Shown piece after piece: positions 8,789 to 18,578 of a DNA stretch of 34,520 bases. Numbering within the stretch: the first letter of the stretch is position 1; each line of letters begins with the position of its first letter. Below the pieces are notes generated by a model, which was not told the origin of the DNA, did no database searches, and was given only the letters and a program-made list of their open reading frames with translations. Both the position numbers and the translations under genes were made by a program. Where the stretch lies: positions 1 through 34,520 of the forward strand of contig WRAS01000001.1 in NCBI GenBank assembly GCA_009780065.1. Direction: 5' to 3'. Origin of the DNA: Bacillota bacterium (GTDB taxonomy: Bacteria; Bacillota; Clostridia; Christensenellales; UBA1242).

Positions 8789-10085
8789 AACGAGTATTTT
8801 CCCCTATCCATTTAAGTTTAATAATTCCTGTTGGCCCATTTCTGTGTTTTGCCACCACCAACTCGACCTCTTCCACTGGTTGATTGTCTTCTGATTTTTC
8901 CTTGTGTATAAACATTACGATATCCGCGTCTTGCTCAATCGCACCACTTTCACGCAGGTCGCTAAGGACTGGTCGCGAATCCATGCCTTTTCTGGCTTCG
9001 ATGCCACGATTCAACTGAGAGAGTAGCAGCACAGGAACGTTAAGTTCTTTTGCCATGATTTTAATAAATCTGCTGTTATCTGCAACCTCGACTTGTCTGG
9101 ACTCGCGTTTGCTTCCGCCACCACCCATCAGACCCAGATAGTCAATCATAACAAAATCCAAACCAATCTCGCGTTTTAATCGCATACATTTTCGCATCAT
9201 TTCCGCCGGTGTAATTATCGAGTTATCATCAATGTAAATCTTGGCTTTTTCCAATTTGTGTGACGCAGACATTAATCGCGCAATTTCATCCGCATTTGTG
9301 TCGCCTTTCATAACTTTGCTGATATCTACGCGTGCGACGGAACAAGTTGCACGCATTGTTAGAGATTGTTTGCTCATCTCTAAACTGAAGATTGCGACGA
9401 CTTTGTCTTTGAATGCTGCATTTGTCGAGATATTTAATGCAAGTGCCGTTTTACCAACGCTAGGGCGTGCAGCCAGAATTACAAGGTCACCTTTTTGCAA
9501 CCCATTGGTCATTCGGTCAAATTCCCAAAATCCGGTTTGTAATCCCTGCATTAATGTTGGGTCGCGCTTTATCATGTCTAGTCTATCCAGCATCGGTGCA
9601 ATTTCATGACCGATTGGTGTTAATTCGCGGCGTTCGTCTTCCCGTGCAATATCAAAGATGGCGCGTTCTGCACTTTGCAATGCGGCTTGGGCATCTTGGG
9701 TTGTGCGTGCAGTTTCACTGATTTGTCCTGCAGCATTTAGTAATCTTCTTAAAATACGGGATTCTTGCAACAGTACCAGATAATGTTTAAAGTTCGCGGA
9801 ACTTGGTAAACTTTCATTCAATGTTGTGATGTATTGTAAACCACCGACTTTGTCTAAATTACCGTTTGCGTTCAATGCGGACACCAATGTCACAAAGTCA
9901 ATAGGTGTGTTCCTTTCATATATATCTCGCATTGCAAGGTAAATCGTCTTGTGCGATGGTGAAAAAAAATCATTCTCAGTTAATCGCGAAAAGGCCTCTA
10001 TCGTGGAATCGTTATCAATTAAAATACATGTAAGTACACCTTGCTCGGCCTCTAATGAATGGGGAAGTGTTGTGTTAATACTCAT
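8769..10085 (-). CDS. dnaB: Replicative DNA helicase DnaB
   Basis: A 438-aa hexameric helicase that unwinds DNA at the replication fork. The N-terminal domain begins with the typical PHSLEAEQGVL; the RecA-like domain has Walker A ARPSVGKT (206-213), Walker B DFVMIDYLGLM, the SQLNRGIEAR segment and the arginine-finger region near the end (VVAKHRNGPTG). It has normal length and no intein. There is no Shine-Dalgarno; an extended -10 (TGATAAACT) ends six bases before the ATG. argS follows on the same strand. Confidence 0.96.
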   Translation of the reverse strand: MSINTTLPHSLEAEQGVLTCILIDNDSTIEAFSRLTENDFFSPSHKTIYLAMRDIYERNTPIDFVTLVSALNANGNLDKVGGLQYITTLNESLPSSANFKHYLVLLQESRILRRLLNAAGQISETARTTQDAQAALQSAERAIFDIAREDERRELTPIGHEIAPMLDRLDMIKRDPTLMQGLQTGFWEFDRMTNGLQKGDLVILAARPSVGKTALALNISTNAAFKDKVVAIFSLEMSKQSLTMRATCSVARVDISKVMKGDTNADEIARLMSASHKLEKAKIYIDDNSIITPAEMMRKCMRLKREIGLDFVMIDYLGLMGGGGSKRESRQVEVADNSRFIKIMAKELNVPVLLLSQLNRGIEARKGMDSRPVLSDLRESGAIEQDADIVMFIHKEKSEDNQPVEEVELVVAKHRNGPTGIIKLKWIGENTRFENMAK

Positions 10086-10091
10086 GTTTCA

Positions 10092-10120
10092 AGTTTATCA
10101 AACAAAACAAAAAATTACAA
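10092..10120 (-). promoter_or_regulatory. Leaderless promoter of dnaB
   Basis: On the - strand TTGTAA (10120-10115), a 17-bp T-rich spacer and extended -10 TGA-TAAACT (box at 10097-10092) are followed by six bases and the dnaB ATG. The same TGATAAACTTG occurs before mnmG and the inositol-monophosphatase-family gene. Confidence 0.6.
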
Positions 10121-10166
10121 GTACGGATTATTTGTTGTATTAATATATGCATATATCAATGTGCTA

Positions 10167-10195
10167 TTGACAGAGACATATTGTCATGATAATAT
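10167..10195 (+). promoter_or_regulatory. Promoter of the GreA-like gene with possible operator
   Basis: Perfect TTGACA (10167-10172), 17-bp spacer and TAATAT (10190-10195) preceded by TGA, an extended -10. Within it, TGACA (10168-10172) and TGTCA (10182-10186) form an inverted repeat with a 9-bp centre, which could bind a dimeric regulator. ACGGAGG provides the Shine-Dalgarno for the ATG at 10223. Confidence 0.7.
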
Positions 10196-10222
10196 ACCCC
10201 TATTATTTTTTACGGAGGATAT

Positions 10223-10738
10223 ATGAAACAACCGATTTACCTTGACGCAGATAGTCAAAAGAGACTAGAGGATGCGATTGAAGAAGCAAGACAAGAGTTA
10301 GAATATGCAAGGAAAGTAGCCAATGAAGTTACAGAAAGAGGTAGTGTAGGAGACCCTAGTGTTACTTACGAGCAAGCAGCAATAGATGAAGGTGTAGTTG
10401 GTCGCAAGTTACAAACATTGCTTGATTTGAAACATTATATTCAACCAGTTGCAAGAGGGAATAATAGAAACTTAACAGACATAGGTGATACGGTTAATGC
10501 AACAGTTAACTATCCAAGCGGACCAGTAGAGATATCGTATGTACTGGCTGCGACAACAATGTTGGCAGGCAATGCCAAAGAAATGGAAGCCAGCGGCAAG
10601 GTATCAGTCAATGGTCCATTAGGTGGGGCAATGTGGAAAAAACAAGAGGGGCAAGGTTTCTCTTTCCCAGTTGGAAAAAACAAAGTTACGGGTACAGTAA
10701 ACTCATTTATAGGTCCAGAAGCCGAACTTGAAAGTTAA
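10223..10738 (+). CDS. GreA/GreB-family transcription factor, divergent
   Basis: A 171-aa protein with the two-part Gre layout. Residues 9-75 form an antiparallel coiled coil whose tip region (GSVGDPSVTYEQAA) aligns with the GreA tip GDLSENxEYxAA. The C-terminal FKBP-like domain contains VSVNGPLGGAMWKK, matching the GreA segment ISxxSPIGxALLGK. Gre factors insert the coiled coil into the RNA polymerase secondary channel, where two acidic tip residues stimulate RNA cleavage in backtracked complexes. Here the first acid is kept (Asp44) but the second position is Val47, so cleavage may be weak or lost; it may be a Gre-fold regulator instead. It has a strong promoter and Shine-Dalgarno and lies directly upstream of rpoB. 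Fold assignment is likely, function inferred. Confidence 0.75.
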   Translation: MKQPIYLDADSQKRLEDAIEEARQELEYARKVANEVTERGSVGDPSVTYEQAAIDEGVVGRKLQTLLDLKHYIQPVARGNNRNLTDIGDTVNATVNYPSGPVEISYVLAATTMLAGNAKEMEASGKVSVNGPLGGAMWKKQEGQGFSFPVGKNKVTGTVNSFIGPEAELES

Positions 10739-10780
10739 GAAAAAGTTGTAAAAAACGCTTGACAAATTTTAAAAAAGTTG

Positions 10781-10809
10781 TTGACACCATAGCCGCGTTC
10801 TGATAAAAT
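10781..10809 (+). promoter_or_regulatory. Main promoter of the rpoB-rpoC-secG operon
   Basis: Perfect TTGACA (10781-10786), 17-bp spacer and TAAAAT (10804-10809). A second TTGACA lies just upstream at 10759-10764 without a well-placed -10. Transcription would start near 10816, about 140 nt before the rpoB ATG. Confidence 0.8.
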
Positions 10810-10863
10810 GGAGGCTATTATATGTGTGAATTTAAAAAATTGGAATTTTAAGTCAGATAAAGC

Positions 10864-10913
10864 AAGGTGATTGATTAAGGTAATGGATACCCGTTGCCAT
10901 AATTGGTCACCTT
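10864..10913 (+). promoter_or_regulatory. Structured rpoB leader, possible attenuator
   Basis: AAGGTGA (10864-10870) and TCACCTT (10907-10913) can pair as a 7-bp outer stem, with smaller competing stems inside (GGTA/TACC and ATGG/CCAT). A T-rich but interrupted stretch follows. The fold could control read-through into rpoB, but no known riboswitch or ribosomal-protein leader is recognised. Confidence 0.35.
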
Positions 10914-10958
10914 TTCCGTGTTTAATTTCTTTTGGATTTGGGTAAAGGGAGATATTTT

Positions 10959-13900
10959 ATGTTTAAGGTAACAGGACTTCACCAGGAAACTTTTGGAAAA
11001 AACGAACGTCAGGTGTTTCGGCGTGTACCGGAACTGATTGATGTTCCGTATCTTTTGGACGTTCAAGTAGAAAGTTTCAAGCGTTTTCTTACAAAAGGGA
11101 TGCGTGACATTTTTGACGAGTTCAATCCAATAACCGATTACAGTGGTAAGGTGGAAATTTCCTTCCTTGATTACTATATCGCAGACGAAGTAAAGTACAG
11201 CGAGGAAGAATGTCTTCGCCGTGGTCAAATGTTTGTAAAGCCATTAAAAGTAAAGGTTCGCGTTCTTTTCAAAGAAAGCGGGGAAGTTATTGAGCAAGAG
11301 GTTTTCCTTGGTGACATCCCAATGATGACGCAAAGCGGTTACTTTATAATTAATGGTGTTGCGCGTGTTATTGTTAACCAAATTATCAAAAGTCCAAATG
11401 TGTACTTTACCGAGTCTTTGGATAAAAAATCTGGAAAGAAAATCGTGGAATGTGTAATGACACCAACACATGGTGCATATATCGAAATGAAAAAGGATGC
11501 AAACGACCTTATCACGGTTCAACCAAACCGTGCGGGGCGTGTACCACTAGGAGTTTTCCTTAAGGCACTTGGGGTTGGAACAGACGAACAAATTAACAAG
11601 TTATTTAATAATCACCCAATTATAAAAGCGGTATTGGAAAAAGATGCTCTTAAAACACGTGGTGAAGCATTACTTGAAATGAGCAGAAAGTTACGCCCAA
11701 GTGAATTGCCAAGTGCAGAAGCGATGGAGCGTGGTTTGGATAATATGTTTTTTACTTTCCCAACATATGACCTTGCAACAGTGGGAAGATACAAATTTAA
11801 TAAAAAACTTGGGATTGCAAATCGTGTTGTAAAACAAATTGCAGCCGAAGACATAAAGGCCAACGGAAAAGTCATCGTTAAACGTGATGAAGAAATCTCC
11901 AAAGATGCCGCCAGCGAAATCCAAAACGCAGGTATTAATGTTGTAAAAATCATGCGCGAAGATGGACAAGAAATCCAAGTAATTGGTAACAACCGTGTGG
12001 ACATTAATGTATGGCTGGGTACCGATAAAGAAACAACTGGTATAACCGAATTGGTTCATTTGCCAACAATGTTAGATTTGTTTAAGCAAGCCGATGCGAA
12101 AGATAAAAAAGCACAAATAGCGGTTGCTCAGGACAACCAGAAGAGAATCGTGGGTAGACACCTTTTCTTGGATGATATCATTGCAACCGTCAGTTATTTA
12201 TTGAATCTTAACGATGGTATTGGCTTGGATGATAATATTGACCACCTTGGGAACCGTCGTTTGAACACTGCGGGGGACTTGATGATGCGTCATTTCAAAG
12301 ATGGTATGTTGAAACTTAGACAAACCATGCGTGACACAATGCAAACCATGGAAATTTCCGCCAAGGCAATTAACCCAATCACAATTATTAATGCCAAGGC
12401 AATCAGCCGTGCGTTGAAAGATTTCTGTTCTATTTCGCAACTTTCCCACGTTATGGACACAAACAACCCTCTGACCGAAATTACACAAAAAAGAAAGATT
12501 ACCAGTGTGGGTCCAGGCGGTATAACCAAAGAAAGGGCAACCAGTGAGGTTCGTGACCTTCACTATACACACAATGGTCGTCTTTGTGCTATTGAAACTC
12601 CGGAAGGTCAAAGCATCGGTCTTGTTAACAGTCTTGCGATGTTTGCACGTCTAAATGAATACGGATTTATCCAGGCTCCACTTCGTCGTGTGGATAAGAA
12701 AACTGGCAAAATTACCGACCAAGTTGATTACCTAACCGCGGACGAGGAAGATAACTTTTTCGTTGCCCAGGCGGTTGAGCCACTTAATGCGGATGGGACA
12801 CTTAAGAACGAATATATTTTGGTACGTCACCGTGACATTGTTATGGAAGTAACAAGGGACAAGGTTGATTACGTTGATGCATCTCCGCGTCAATTTATAT
12901 CTTTGGCCGCAGGATTGATTCCATTTATTGAAAACGATGACACGGGAAGGGCGCTTCTTGGATCTAACATGCAACGTCAGGCTGTTCCGCTTGTCCGAAC
13001 CGAGGCTCCGATTGTTGCAACTGGTCTTGAACACCGTGCAGCGTTAGACAGTAATGTCTTGGTATTGGCGGAAAATGAGGGAACTGTAGACAGTGTGACC
13101 GCCGAACGTATCGTGGTTAAAAAAGCAAACGGCGACAAAGACTTTTACAAATTGATGAAATTTCACCGATTTAACGAAGAGGCGTGTGTTAACCAAAAAC
13201 CTGCCGTTAAAAAAGGCGAAAAAGTTAAAAAAGGCGATATCCTTGCGGATGGGTATGCGACCGCAGGCGGGGAACTGGCAATTGGTAAAAATATGACAGT
13301 TGCATATATGGCGTTCGAAGGATACAATTTCGAGGATGCTATTCTTATCAGTGAGAAAGTTGTAAAAGAAGATAAATTTACATCCATTGCGCTTCACCTT
13401 AAAGAATGTAAAGCCAGAACAACAAAACTTGGTGACGAGGAAATTACCCGCGATATTCCAAACCTTTCTGAAGATGCTCTAAAGCACTTGGATGAAAGTG
13501 GTATTGTTCGTGTAGGGTCTTTTGTACGTCCCGGCGATATATTGGTTGGAAAGGTAACACCAAAGGGTGAAACCGAGTTAACACCAGAAGAAAGACTTCT
13601 TCGTGCAATTTTTGGTGAAAAGGCACGTGAAGTTCGTGATACATCACTTCGTGTAGAAAACGGAAAAGATGGTGTTGTAGTTGGTGTGGAAATATTTACA
13701 CGTAAAAACAAAGACGAGATGGAAGTTGGTGTAAATACAGTTGTCAAGGTAACAATTGCACAAAAGCGTAACATCAAAGTTGGTGACAAGATGACCGCAC
13801 GTCACGGTAACAAGGGTATCGTTTCCAAGGTATTGCCAGTCGAAGACATGCCATACATGGCGGATGGTACACCGGTTGATATCGTTCTAAACCCACTTGG

Positions 13901-14642
13901 TGTTCCGTCTCGTCTTAACATCGGCCAGTTGCTAGAGGTTCACCTTGGGCACATTGCAAAGATGCTGGGTTGGAAGATTGCAACACCATCATTTAATGGT
14001 GCAACCGAGCAAGATATATTACAACTTTTCCGTGAAAACGGTCTAAGTGAAGATGGCAAAACACAACTGTTCGACGGAAGAACCGGGGAACCATTTGAAA
14101 ACAAAACCACAGTTGGAAACATGTACATGTTGAAACTTCACCACATGGTGGATACAAAGATCCATGCAAGATCCACAGGTGCTTACAGTCTTGTGACACA
14201 ACAACCACTTGGTGGTAAGGCACAATTTGGTGGACAAAGAATGGGTGAGATGGAGGTCTGGGCGTTGGAAGCATACGGTGCGGCACATATTCTTCAAGAA
14301 ATGCTTACCGTTAAATCTGACGACGTCACAGGTAGAACAAAAACATTTATTTCTATTGTAAATGGTCAGCCAATGCCAGAACCAGGCGTTCCAGAATCCA
14401 CCAAAGTTATGATTCGCGAACTTCAGGGTCTTGGTCTTGATATTGGAATCTTCACCAGTGACAAGAAAGAAGTTGCGGTTTCACAAATCGAAACATTGGA
14501 AAGTGACATTGGTGACACATTATTAAAAGAAGAAGAAGTTCTAGAAGAACTTGACCTGTTCGGGGCAGAGGAACTGGAACTAGGTGCCGAGAAAAAACAA
14601 GGCGAAGATGACGAATTTGACCTAGACAGCCTATTTGAATAA
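10959..14642 (+). CDS. rpoB: RNA polymerase beta subunit
   Basis: A 1227-aa beta subunit. Landmarks in order: N-terminal FxxxPELIDVPYLLDVQ, the rifamycin region SQLSHVMDTNNPL (residues 493-505), CAIETPEGQSIGL, GYNFEDAILIS, GDKMTARHGNKG and the C-terminal GGKAQFGGQRMGEMEVWALEAYGA. The start is the ATG at 10959, preceded by AAAGGGAG; an earlier in-frame start at 10932 would place the ribosome site inside the gene. Unusual residues at rifamycin contacts are His497, Gln510, Lys513 and Thr515, where E. coli has Gln513, His526, Arg529 and Ser531. The normally near-invariant CPIETPEGPNIGL is CAIETPEGQSIGL here. First gene of an operon with rpoC and secG; rplJ/rplL are not upstream as in many bacteria. 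Confidence 0.98.
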   Translation: MFKVTGLHQETFGKNERQVFRRVPELIDVPYLLDVQVESFKRFLTKGMRDIFDEFNPITDYSGKVEISFLDYYIADEVKYSEEECLRRGQMFVKPLKVKVRVLFKESGEVIEQEVFLGDIPMMTQSGYFIINGVARVIVNQIIKSPNVYFTESLDKKSGKKIVECVMTPTHGAYIEMKKDANDLITVQPNRAGRVPLGVFLKALGVGTDEQINKLFNNHPIIKAVLEKDALKTRGEALLEMSRKLRPSELPSAEAMERGLDNMFFTFPTYDLATVGRYKFNKKLGIANRVVKQIAAEDIKANGKVIVKRDEEISKDAASEIQNAGINVVKIMREDGQEIQVIGNNRVDINVWLGTDKETTGITELVHLPTMLDLFKQADAKDKKAQIAVAQDNQKRIVGRHLFLDDIIATVSYLLNLNDGIGLDDNIDHLGNRRLNTAGDLMMRHFKDGMLKLRQTMRDTMQTMEISAKAINPITIINAKAISRALKDFCSISQLSHVMDTNNPLTEITQKRKITSVGPGGITKERATSEVRDLHYTHNGRLCAIETPEGQSIGLVNSLAMFARLNEYGFIQAPLRRVDKKTGKITDQVDYLTADEEDNFFVAQAVEPLNADGTLKNEYILVRHRDIVMEVTRDKVDYVDASPRQFISLAAGLIPFIENDDTGRALLGSNMQRQAVPLVRTEAPIVATGLEHRAALDSNVLVLAENEGTVDSVTAERIVVKKANGDKDFYKLMKFHRFNEEACVNQKPAVKKGEKVKKGDILADGYATAGGELAIGKNMTVAYMAFEGYNFEDAILISEKVVKEDKFTSIALHLKECKARTTKLGDEEITRDIPNLSEDALKHLDESGIVRVGSFVRPGDILVGKVTPKGETELTPEERLLRAIFGEKAREVRDTSLRVENGKDGVVVGVEIFTRKNKDEMEVGVNTVVKVTIAQKRNIKVGDKMTARHGNKGIVSKVLPVEDMPYMADGTPVDIVLNPLGVPSRLNIGQLLEVHLGHIAKMLGWKIATPSFNGATEQDILQLFRENGLSEDGKTQLFDGRTGEPFENKTTVGNMYMLKLHHMVDTKIHARSTGAYSLVTQQPLGGKAQFGGQRMGEMEVWALEAYGAAHILQEMLTVKSDDVTGRTKTFISIVNGQPMPEPGVPESTKVMIRELQGLGLDIGIFTSDKKEVAVSQIETLESDIGDTLLKEEEVLEELDLFGAEELELGAEKKQGEDDEFDLDSLFE

Positions 14643-14679
14643 TTGAACGAAGACTGGATATATAAAAAGGAGAGGGACG

Positions 14680-17600
14680 ATGTTTGAGTTAAATAACTTT
14701 GAAAGCCTAAGAATTGGAATTGCAAGCCCGAATCGTATACGCGAATGGTCTCATGGTGAGGTTACAAAGCCAGAAACCATTAACTACAGAACACAAAAAC
14801 CAGAAAAAGATGGTTTGTTTTGTGAACGTATTTTTGGACCAAAAAAGGACTGGCAATGTTCTTGTGGAAAATACAAACTTATCCGATACAAAGGTGTTGT
14901 TTGCGACAAATGTGGGGTAGAGGTAACACGTTCTATCGTTCGTCGTGAACGTATGGGTCACATTGAACTGGCTGCGCCTGTTACACATATTTGGTATTTC
15001 AAAGGTGTTCCGAGTCGTATCGGAACATTGTTGGACATGACAATAAAGAACCTGGAGCAGGTTATTTACTTTGTTTCTTTCGTGGTTATTAGCCCAGGTA
15101 AAACAACACTTGTACGTGGTCAAATATTGACTGACCGTGAATATCACGAAGCCCAAGAAAACTTTGGCGTAAATTCATTCAAAGTTGGTATGGGTGCTGA
15201 AGCGATTAAAGAAATGTTGGCAAATATTGACCTGGATGCCGAAATAGTAGAAGCCGAAAAAATCGTAAAAACAGGCAAAGGTACCAAACGTGAAAAGGCA
15301 ATCAAAAAATTGGAATTGCTATTATCGTTTAAAACCAGCGGTAACCAACCACAATGGATGATTATGGATGTTATTCCTGTTATTCCACCAGAACTGCGCC
15401 CTATGGTACAAATTGATGGTGGTCGTTTTGCAACAACAGACGTTAACGACCTTTACCGCCGTGTTATAAACAGAAACAATCGTTTAAAGAAACTTGTGAC
15501 ACTAGGCGCGCCGGATGTTATTATTCGTAACGAAAAGCGTATGCTGCAGGAGGCTGTGGACGCCCTTATCGATAATGGTCGTCGTGGAAAAGCGGTTCAA
15601 GGTTCAAAAAACCGTGATTTAAAATCACTTGCAGCAGGTCTTAGAGGTAAACAGGGTAGATTCCGTAATAACCTTCTTGGAAAACGTGTGGACTATAGTG
15701 GTCGTACAGTTATCGTTGTGGGACCGGAACTTAAACATTACCAGGTTGGTATTCCAAAGGAAATGGCACTGGAACTTTTCGAGCCATTTGTAATGAAAAA
15801 ATTGGTTGAACTTGGCCATGCAACACATTCACGAAGTGCAAAACGTTTAATTGAACGTGAAAAAGCAATTGTTTGGGACGTATTGGAAGAGGTCATCAAA
15901 GACCACCCTGTATTGTTGAACCGTCAACCAACACTTCACAGACTTTCAATCCAGGCATTTGAACCTGTATTGATTGATGGGCGTGCAATTCGTCTTCACC
16001 CACTTGTGTGTCCTGCGTTCAACGCGGACTTTGACGGTGACCAAATGACTGTACACGTACCACTAAGCCCAGAAGCCAAAGCCGAAGCCCGTGTATTAAT
16101 GCTGTCTTCAAACAACATTCTAAAGCCAAGTGACGGAAAAAGTATCGTGACACCAACCCAGGACATTGTTATGGGATGTTATTACCTTACACTGCAAAAA
16201 GACGGTGCAAAAGGTGAAGGCAAAATATTCCGATGTGAAGCCGAAGCCGAGCGTGCATATCACGCAGGTGAACTTGATTTAAAAGCAAAAATTAAGGTAC
16301 GAAGAACACTTGCCGACCTTATCCAAAATTACGAGGAAGAGGGCAAGCAAAACGAACTTGTGGAAACCACTTTAGGACGTATTTTGTTTAACAGATGTTT
16401 CCCACAAGATATCGACATGATTGACAGAACAAATCCAAAAAACAAATTCCAGTATGAAATTTGTAAAGAAGTATTGCGAAGTGACCTTAACGACATTATT
16501 GTTAACACATTTAAAAAACACGGCGCAACAGTTACCAGTGAAACAATTGACCGTATAAAAGAAGCGGGTTTCAAGTACTCGACCCTTGGAAGTATCTCTA
16601 TCTCTGTGTTTGATGCGATATTGCCAGCGGCTCGTGAAGAAATTATCAAGAAAACCGAAGCCGATGTTAAAAAGGTTGAACAGCAATACGCTATGGGTGC
16701 ATTGACAACCGATGAAAAATTGGACAAAAACATTGCACTATGGCAAAAAGCAACCGAGGACGTGCTGAAAGCCGTTGTCGAGAGTATGGACAAGTATAAC
16801 CCAATAAAAATGATGAGTGCGTCCGGTGCGCGTGGTTCTAACAAACAGATCATGCAGTTGAGTGGTATGCGTGGTATTATCGCGAACGTTTCTGGAAGGA
16901 AAGAGGACGTTCCGACAAAATCCAACTATCGTCTTGGTTTAAAGCCGCTTGAATATTTCCTTTCATCACGTGGTGGACGTAAAGGTCTTGCGGATACGGC
17001 GTTGAAGACCGCGGATGCGGGTTACCTTACTCGTCGTCTTGCAGACGTTTCTCAGGATGTCATTATTTCCGAAGACGATTGTTTTGCTGCATATAATGAA
17101 AAGCCGAAGGGTGTTGTTGTGCGTGACCTTGTGGTGGATGGTTATGTGGAAAAACTGGCAAGTCGTATTGAGGGGCGTTTTACAACCAAAGAAGTTACCG
17201 ATCCCAAAGGTGGCGTAATTGTTACTGCGAACACAATGATTTCCGACACATGCGCAAAATTAATTGAAGCAGTGGGTATCAAAGAAGTTGAAATTAGAAC
17301 AGTTCTTACATGTAAAAGCAAGCGTGGTGTCTGTGCAAAATGTTACGGCCGTGACATGACCGGACATGACATAGTAAATATTGGTGAGGCGGTTGGAATT
17401 ATCTCGGCACAAAGTATCGGGGAACCAGGAACACAGTTGACCATGAGAACAAAGCACGCGGGTGGTATCGCAACCCAGGATATTACCAGTGGTCTTCCAA
17501 GGGTGGAAGAAATTCTTGAAGCCCGTTCGCCAAAAGGTGTGGCTATCGTATCTGACGTTGGCGGAACTGTTTCTGGTATACGTAACGTAGAAAAGCGACA

Positions 17601-18207
17601 AGAAATCACCGTTCGCACAACGGACGGCAAAGATGTTGTTTATCTTATCCCATTTGGTATGAAATTGGTGGTTAAAAAGGATTCCCCAGTGGATCCAGGT
17701 ACGCCATTGACCGAAGGTGTTCTTAACCCACACGATATTCTTAGAACCCGTGGTATTAAGGCCGTTCAAGACTATCTCATGAGTGAAGTTATCAAAGTTT
17801 ACAAAACCCAGGACATTGCACTGAATAACAAACATTTGGAAATAATTATTAGACAGATGTTAAGAAAGGTAAAGGTCGAAGATGGCGGAGAAACCAGATT
17901 ACAAGCCGGTGCTATCGTAGATGCAACGTTGTATGACGAAGAAAACCTAATAGCAATTGCTAGCGGCAAGAAACCTGCAAGCGCACGCCGTGTTCTATTA
18001 TCAATTACAAAGGCTGCACTTAAAACAGAATCTTTCTTGTCTGCTGCGTCTTTCCAAGAGACATCAAGTGTCTTGACAGAGGCTGCAATAAAAGGTAAGA
18101 CAGATCACTTGATTGGATTAAAAGAAAATGTTATCATTGGAAAGTTGATACCTGCAGGTACAGGTCTAAGGCGTTACCGTAATATCGGTTACAAACACGT
18201 GAACTAG
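14680..18207 (+). CDS. rpoC: RNA polymerase beta' subunit
   Basis: A 1175-aa catalytic subunit. The N-terminal zinc ligands are Cys60, Cys62, Cys75 and Cys78; the catalytic NADFDGDQM supplies Asp450, Asp452 and Asp454 for Mg; the bridge helix is around 760-790; the trigger loop begins [10 protein letters not shown] (920-929). Length suits the Bacillota type without large insertions. Two active-site helices are atypical: Lys925 sits where E. coli has Phe935 next to the catalytic His (His926), and the bridge helix reads SSRGGRKG where E. coli has STHGARKG. AAGGAGAGGG precedes the ATG, 37 nt after rpoB. Confidence 0.98.
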   Translation: MFELNNFESLRIGIASPNRIREWSHGEVTKPETINYRTQKPEKDGLFCERIFGPKKDWQCSCGKYKLIRYKGVVCDKCGVEVTRSIVRRERMGHIELAAPVTHIWYFKGVPSRIGTLLDMTIKNLEQVIYFVSFVVISPGKTTLVRGQILTDREYHEAQENFGVNSFKVGMGAEAIKEMLANIDLDAEIVEAEKIVKTGKGTKREKAIKKLELLLSFKTSGNQPQWMIMDVIPVIPPELRPMVQIDGGRFATTDVNDLYRRVINRNNRLKKLVTLGAPDVIIRNEKRMLQEAVDALIDNGRRGKAVQGSKNRDLKSLAAGLRGKQGRFRNNLLGKRVDYSGRTVIVVGPELKHYQVGIPKEMALELFEPFVMKKLVELGHATHSRSAKRLIEREKAIVWDVLEEVIKDHPVLLNRQPTLHRLSIQAFEPVLIDGRAIRLHPLVCPAFNADFDGDQMTVHVPLSPEAKAEARVLMLSSNNILKPSDGKSIVTPTQDIVMGCYYLTLQKDGAKGEGKIFRCEAEAERAYHAGELDLKAKIKVRRTLADLIQNYEEEGKQNELVETTLGRILFNRCFPQDIDMIDRTNPKNKFQYEICKEVLRSDLNDIIVNTFKKHGATVTSETIDRIKEAGFKYSTLGSISISVFDAILPAAREEIIKKTEADVKKVEQQYAMGALTTDEKLDKNIALWQKATEDVLKAVVESMDKYNPIKMMSASGARGSNKQIMQLSGMRGIIANVSGRKEDVPTKSNYRLGLKPLEYFLSSRGGRKGLADTALKTADAGYLTRRLADVSQDVIISEDDCFAAYNEKPKGVVVRDLVVDGYVEKLASRIEGRFTTKEVTDPKGGVIVTANTMISDTCAKLIEAVGIKEVEIRTVLTCKSKRGVCAKCYGRDMTGHDIVNIGEAVGIISAQSIGEPGTQLTMRTKHAGGIATQDITSGLPRVEEILEARSPKGVAIVSDVGGTVSGIRNVEKRQEITVRTTDGKDVVYLIPFGMKLVVKKDSPVDPGTPLTEGVLNPHDILRTRGIKAVQDYLMSEVIKVYKTQDIALNNKHLEIIIRQMLRKVKVEDGGETRLQAGAIVDATLYDEENLIAIASGKKPASARRVLLSITKAALKTESFLSAASFQETSSVLTEAAIKGKTDHLIGLKENVIIGKLIPAGTGLRRYRNIGYKHVN

Positions 18208-18217
18208 GAGGTTAATC

Positions 18218-18517
18218 ATGGAAGAATACAGAACAATTCCCCAGTGGATATCGGACTCGTTCCCTTGGATTCAGATGGGATTGGTTATTGTCATTGCACT
18301 GACATGTATTATTATGATAGTTGCGATTCTTGCAAGCCCGGCACAAGTAGGTCGGGGTAGTAACGTTCTAACAGGTGCCAGCGAAAGTTTCTACACAAAA
18401 AACAAAGGCAAAAGTAACCAAGGCAGAATTCGTGCCATCATCATAATCTGTGCGTGTACTATTGCGGTTTGTGCAATAATGTACTTTGTTACTTGGCAAA
18501 TTTATCACAACGCATAA
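18218..18517 (+). CDS. secG: Protein translocase subunit SecG
   Basis: A 99-aa protein with two hydrophobic helices (about 19-41 and 70-93) joined by a loop GSNVLTGASESFYTKNKGK, which fits the SecG loop of Gly/Ala-rich, aromatic and Lys-rich parts. SecG is the small accessory subunit of the SecYEG channel. It starts 10 nt after rpoC with AGGAGG, so it is the last gene of the polymerase operon and precedes a strong terminator. SecG linked to rpoBC is unusual; it more often neighbours rnr or tpiA. The sequence is somewhat longer than usual, with a divergent N-terminus. Confidence 0.75.
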   Translation: MEEYRTIPQWISDSFPWIQMGLVIVIALTCIIMIVAILASPAQVGRGSNVLTGASESFYTKNKGKSNQGRIRAIIIICACTIAVCAIMYFVTWQIYHNA

Positions 18518-18527
18518 TGAAAAATTA

Positions 18528-18564
18528 AAAACAAAAAAAGGGCTGTGGTCCCTTTTTTTGTTTT
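18528..18564. terminator. Strong bidirectional terminator after secG
   Basis: A perfect 15-bp stem, from AAAACAAAAAAAGGG (18528-18542) and its complement (18550-18564), encloses a 7-nt loop. The A and T stretches serve as T runs in both directions, ending the rpoB operon and the convergent gene at 18579. Confidence 0.9.
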
Positions 18565-18578
18565 ACATGTTATTTCAA

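Noticed and set aside
10932-10958. Earlier in-frame rpoB start
   Set aside because: The ribosome site AAAGGGAG lies between it and the ATG at 10959, and the normal RpoB N-terminus begins at the later start.
16329-16925. 198-codon open frame opposite rpoC
   Set aside because: Antisense to a highly conserved gene, no start signals, Ser/Ile-rich shadow composition.
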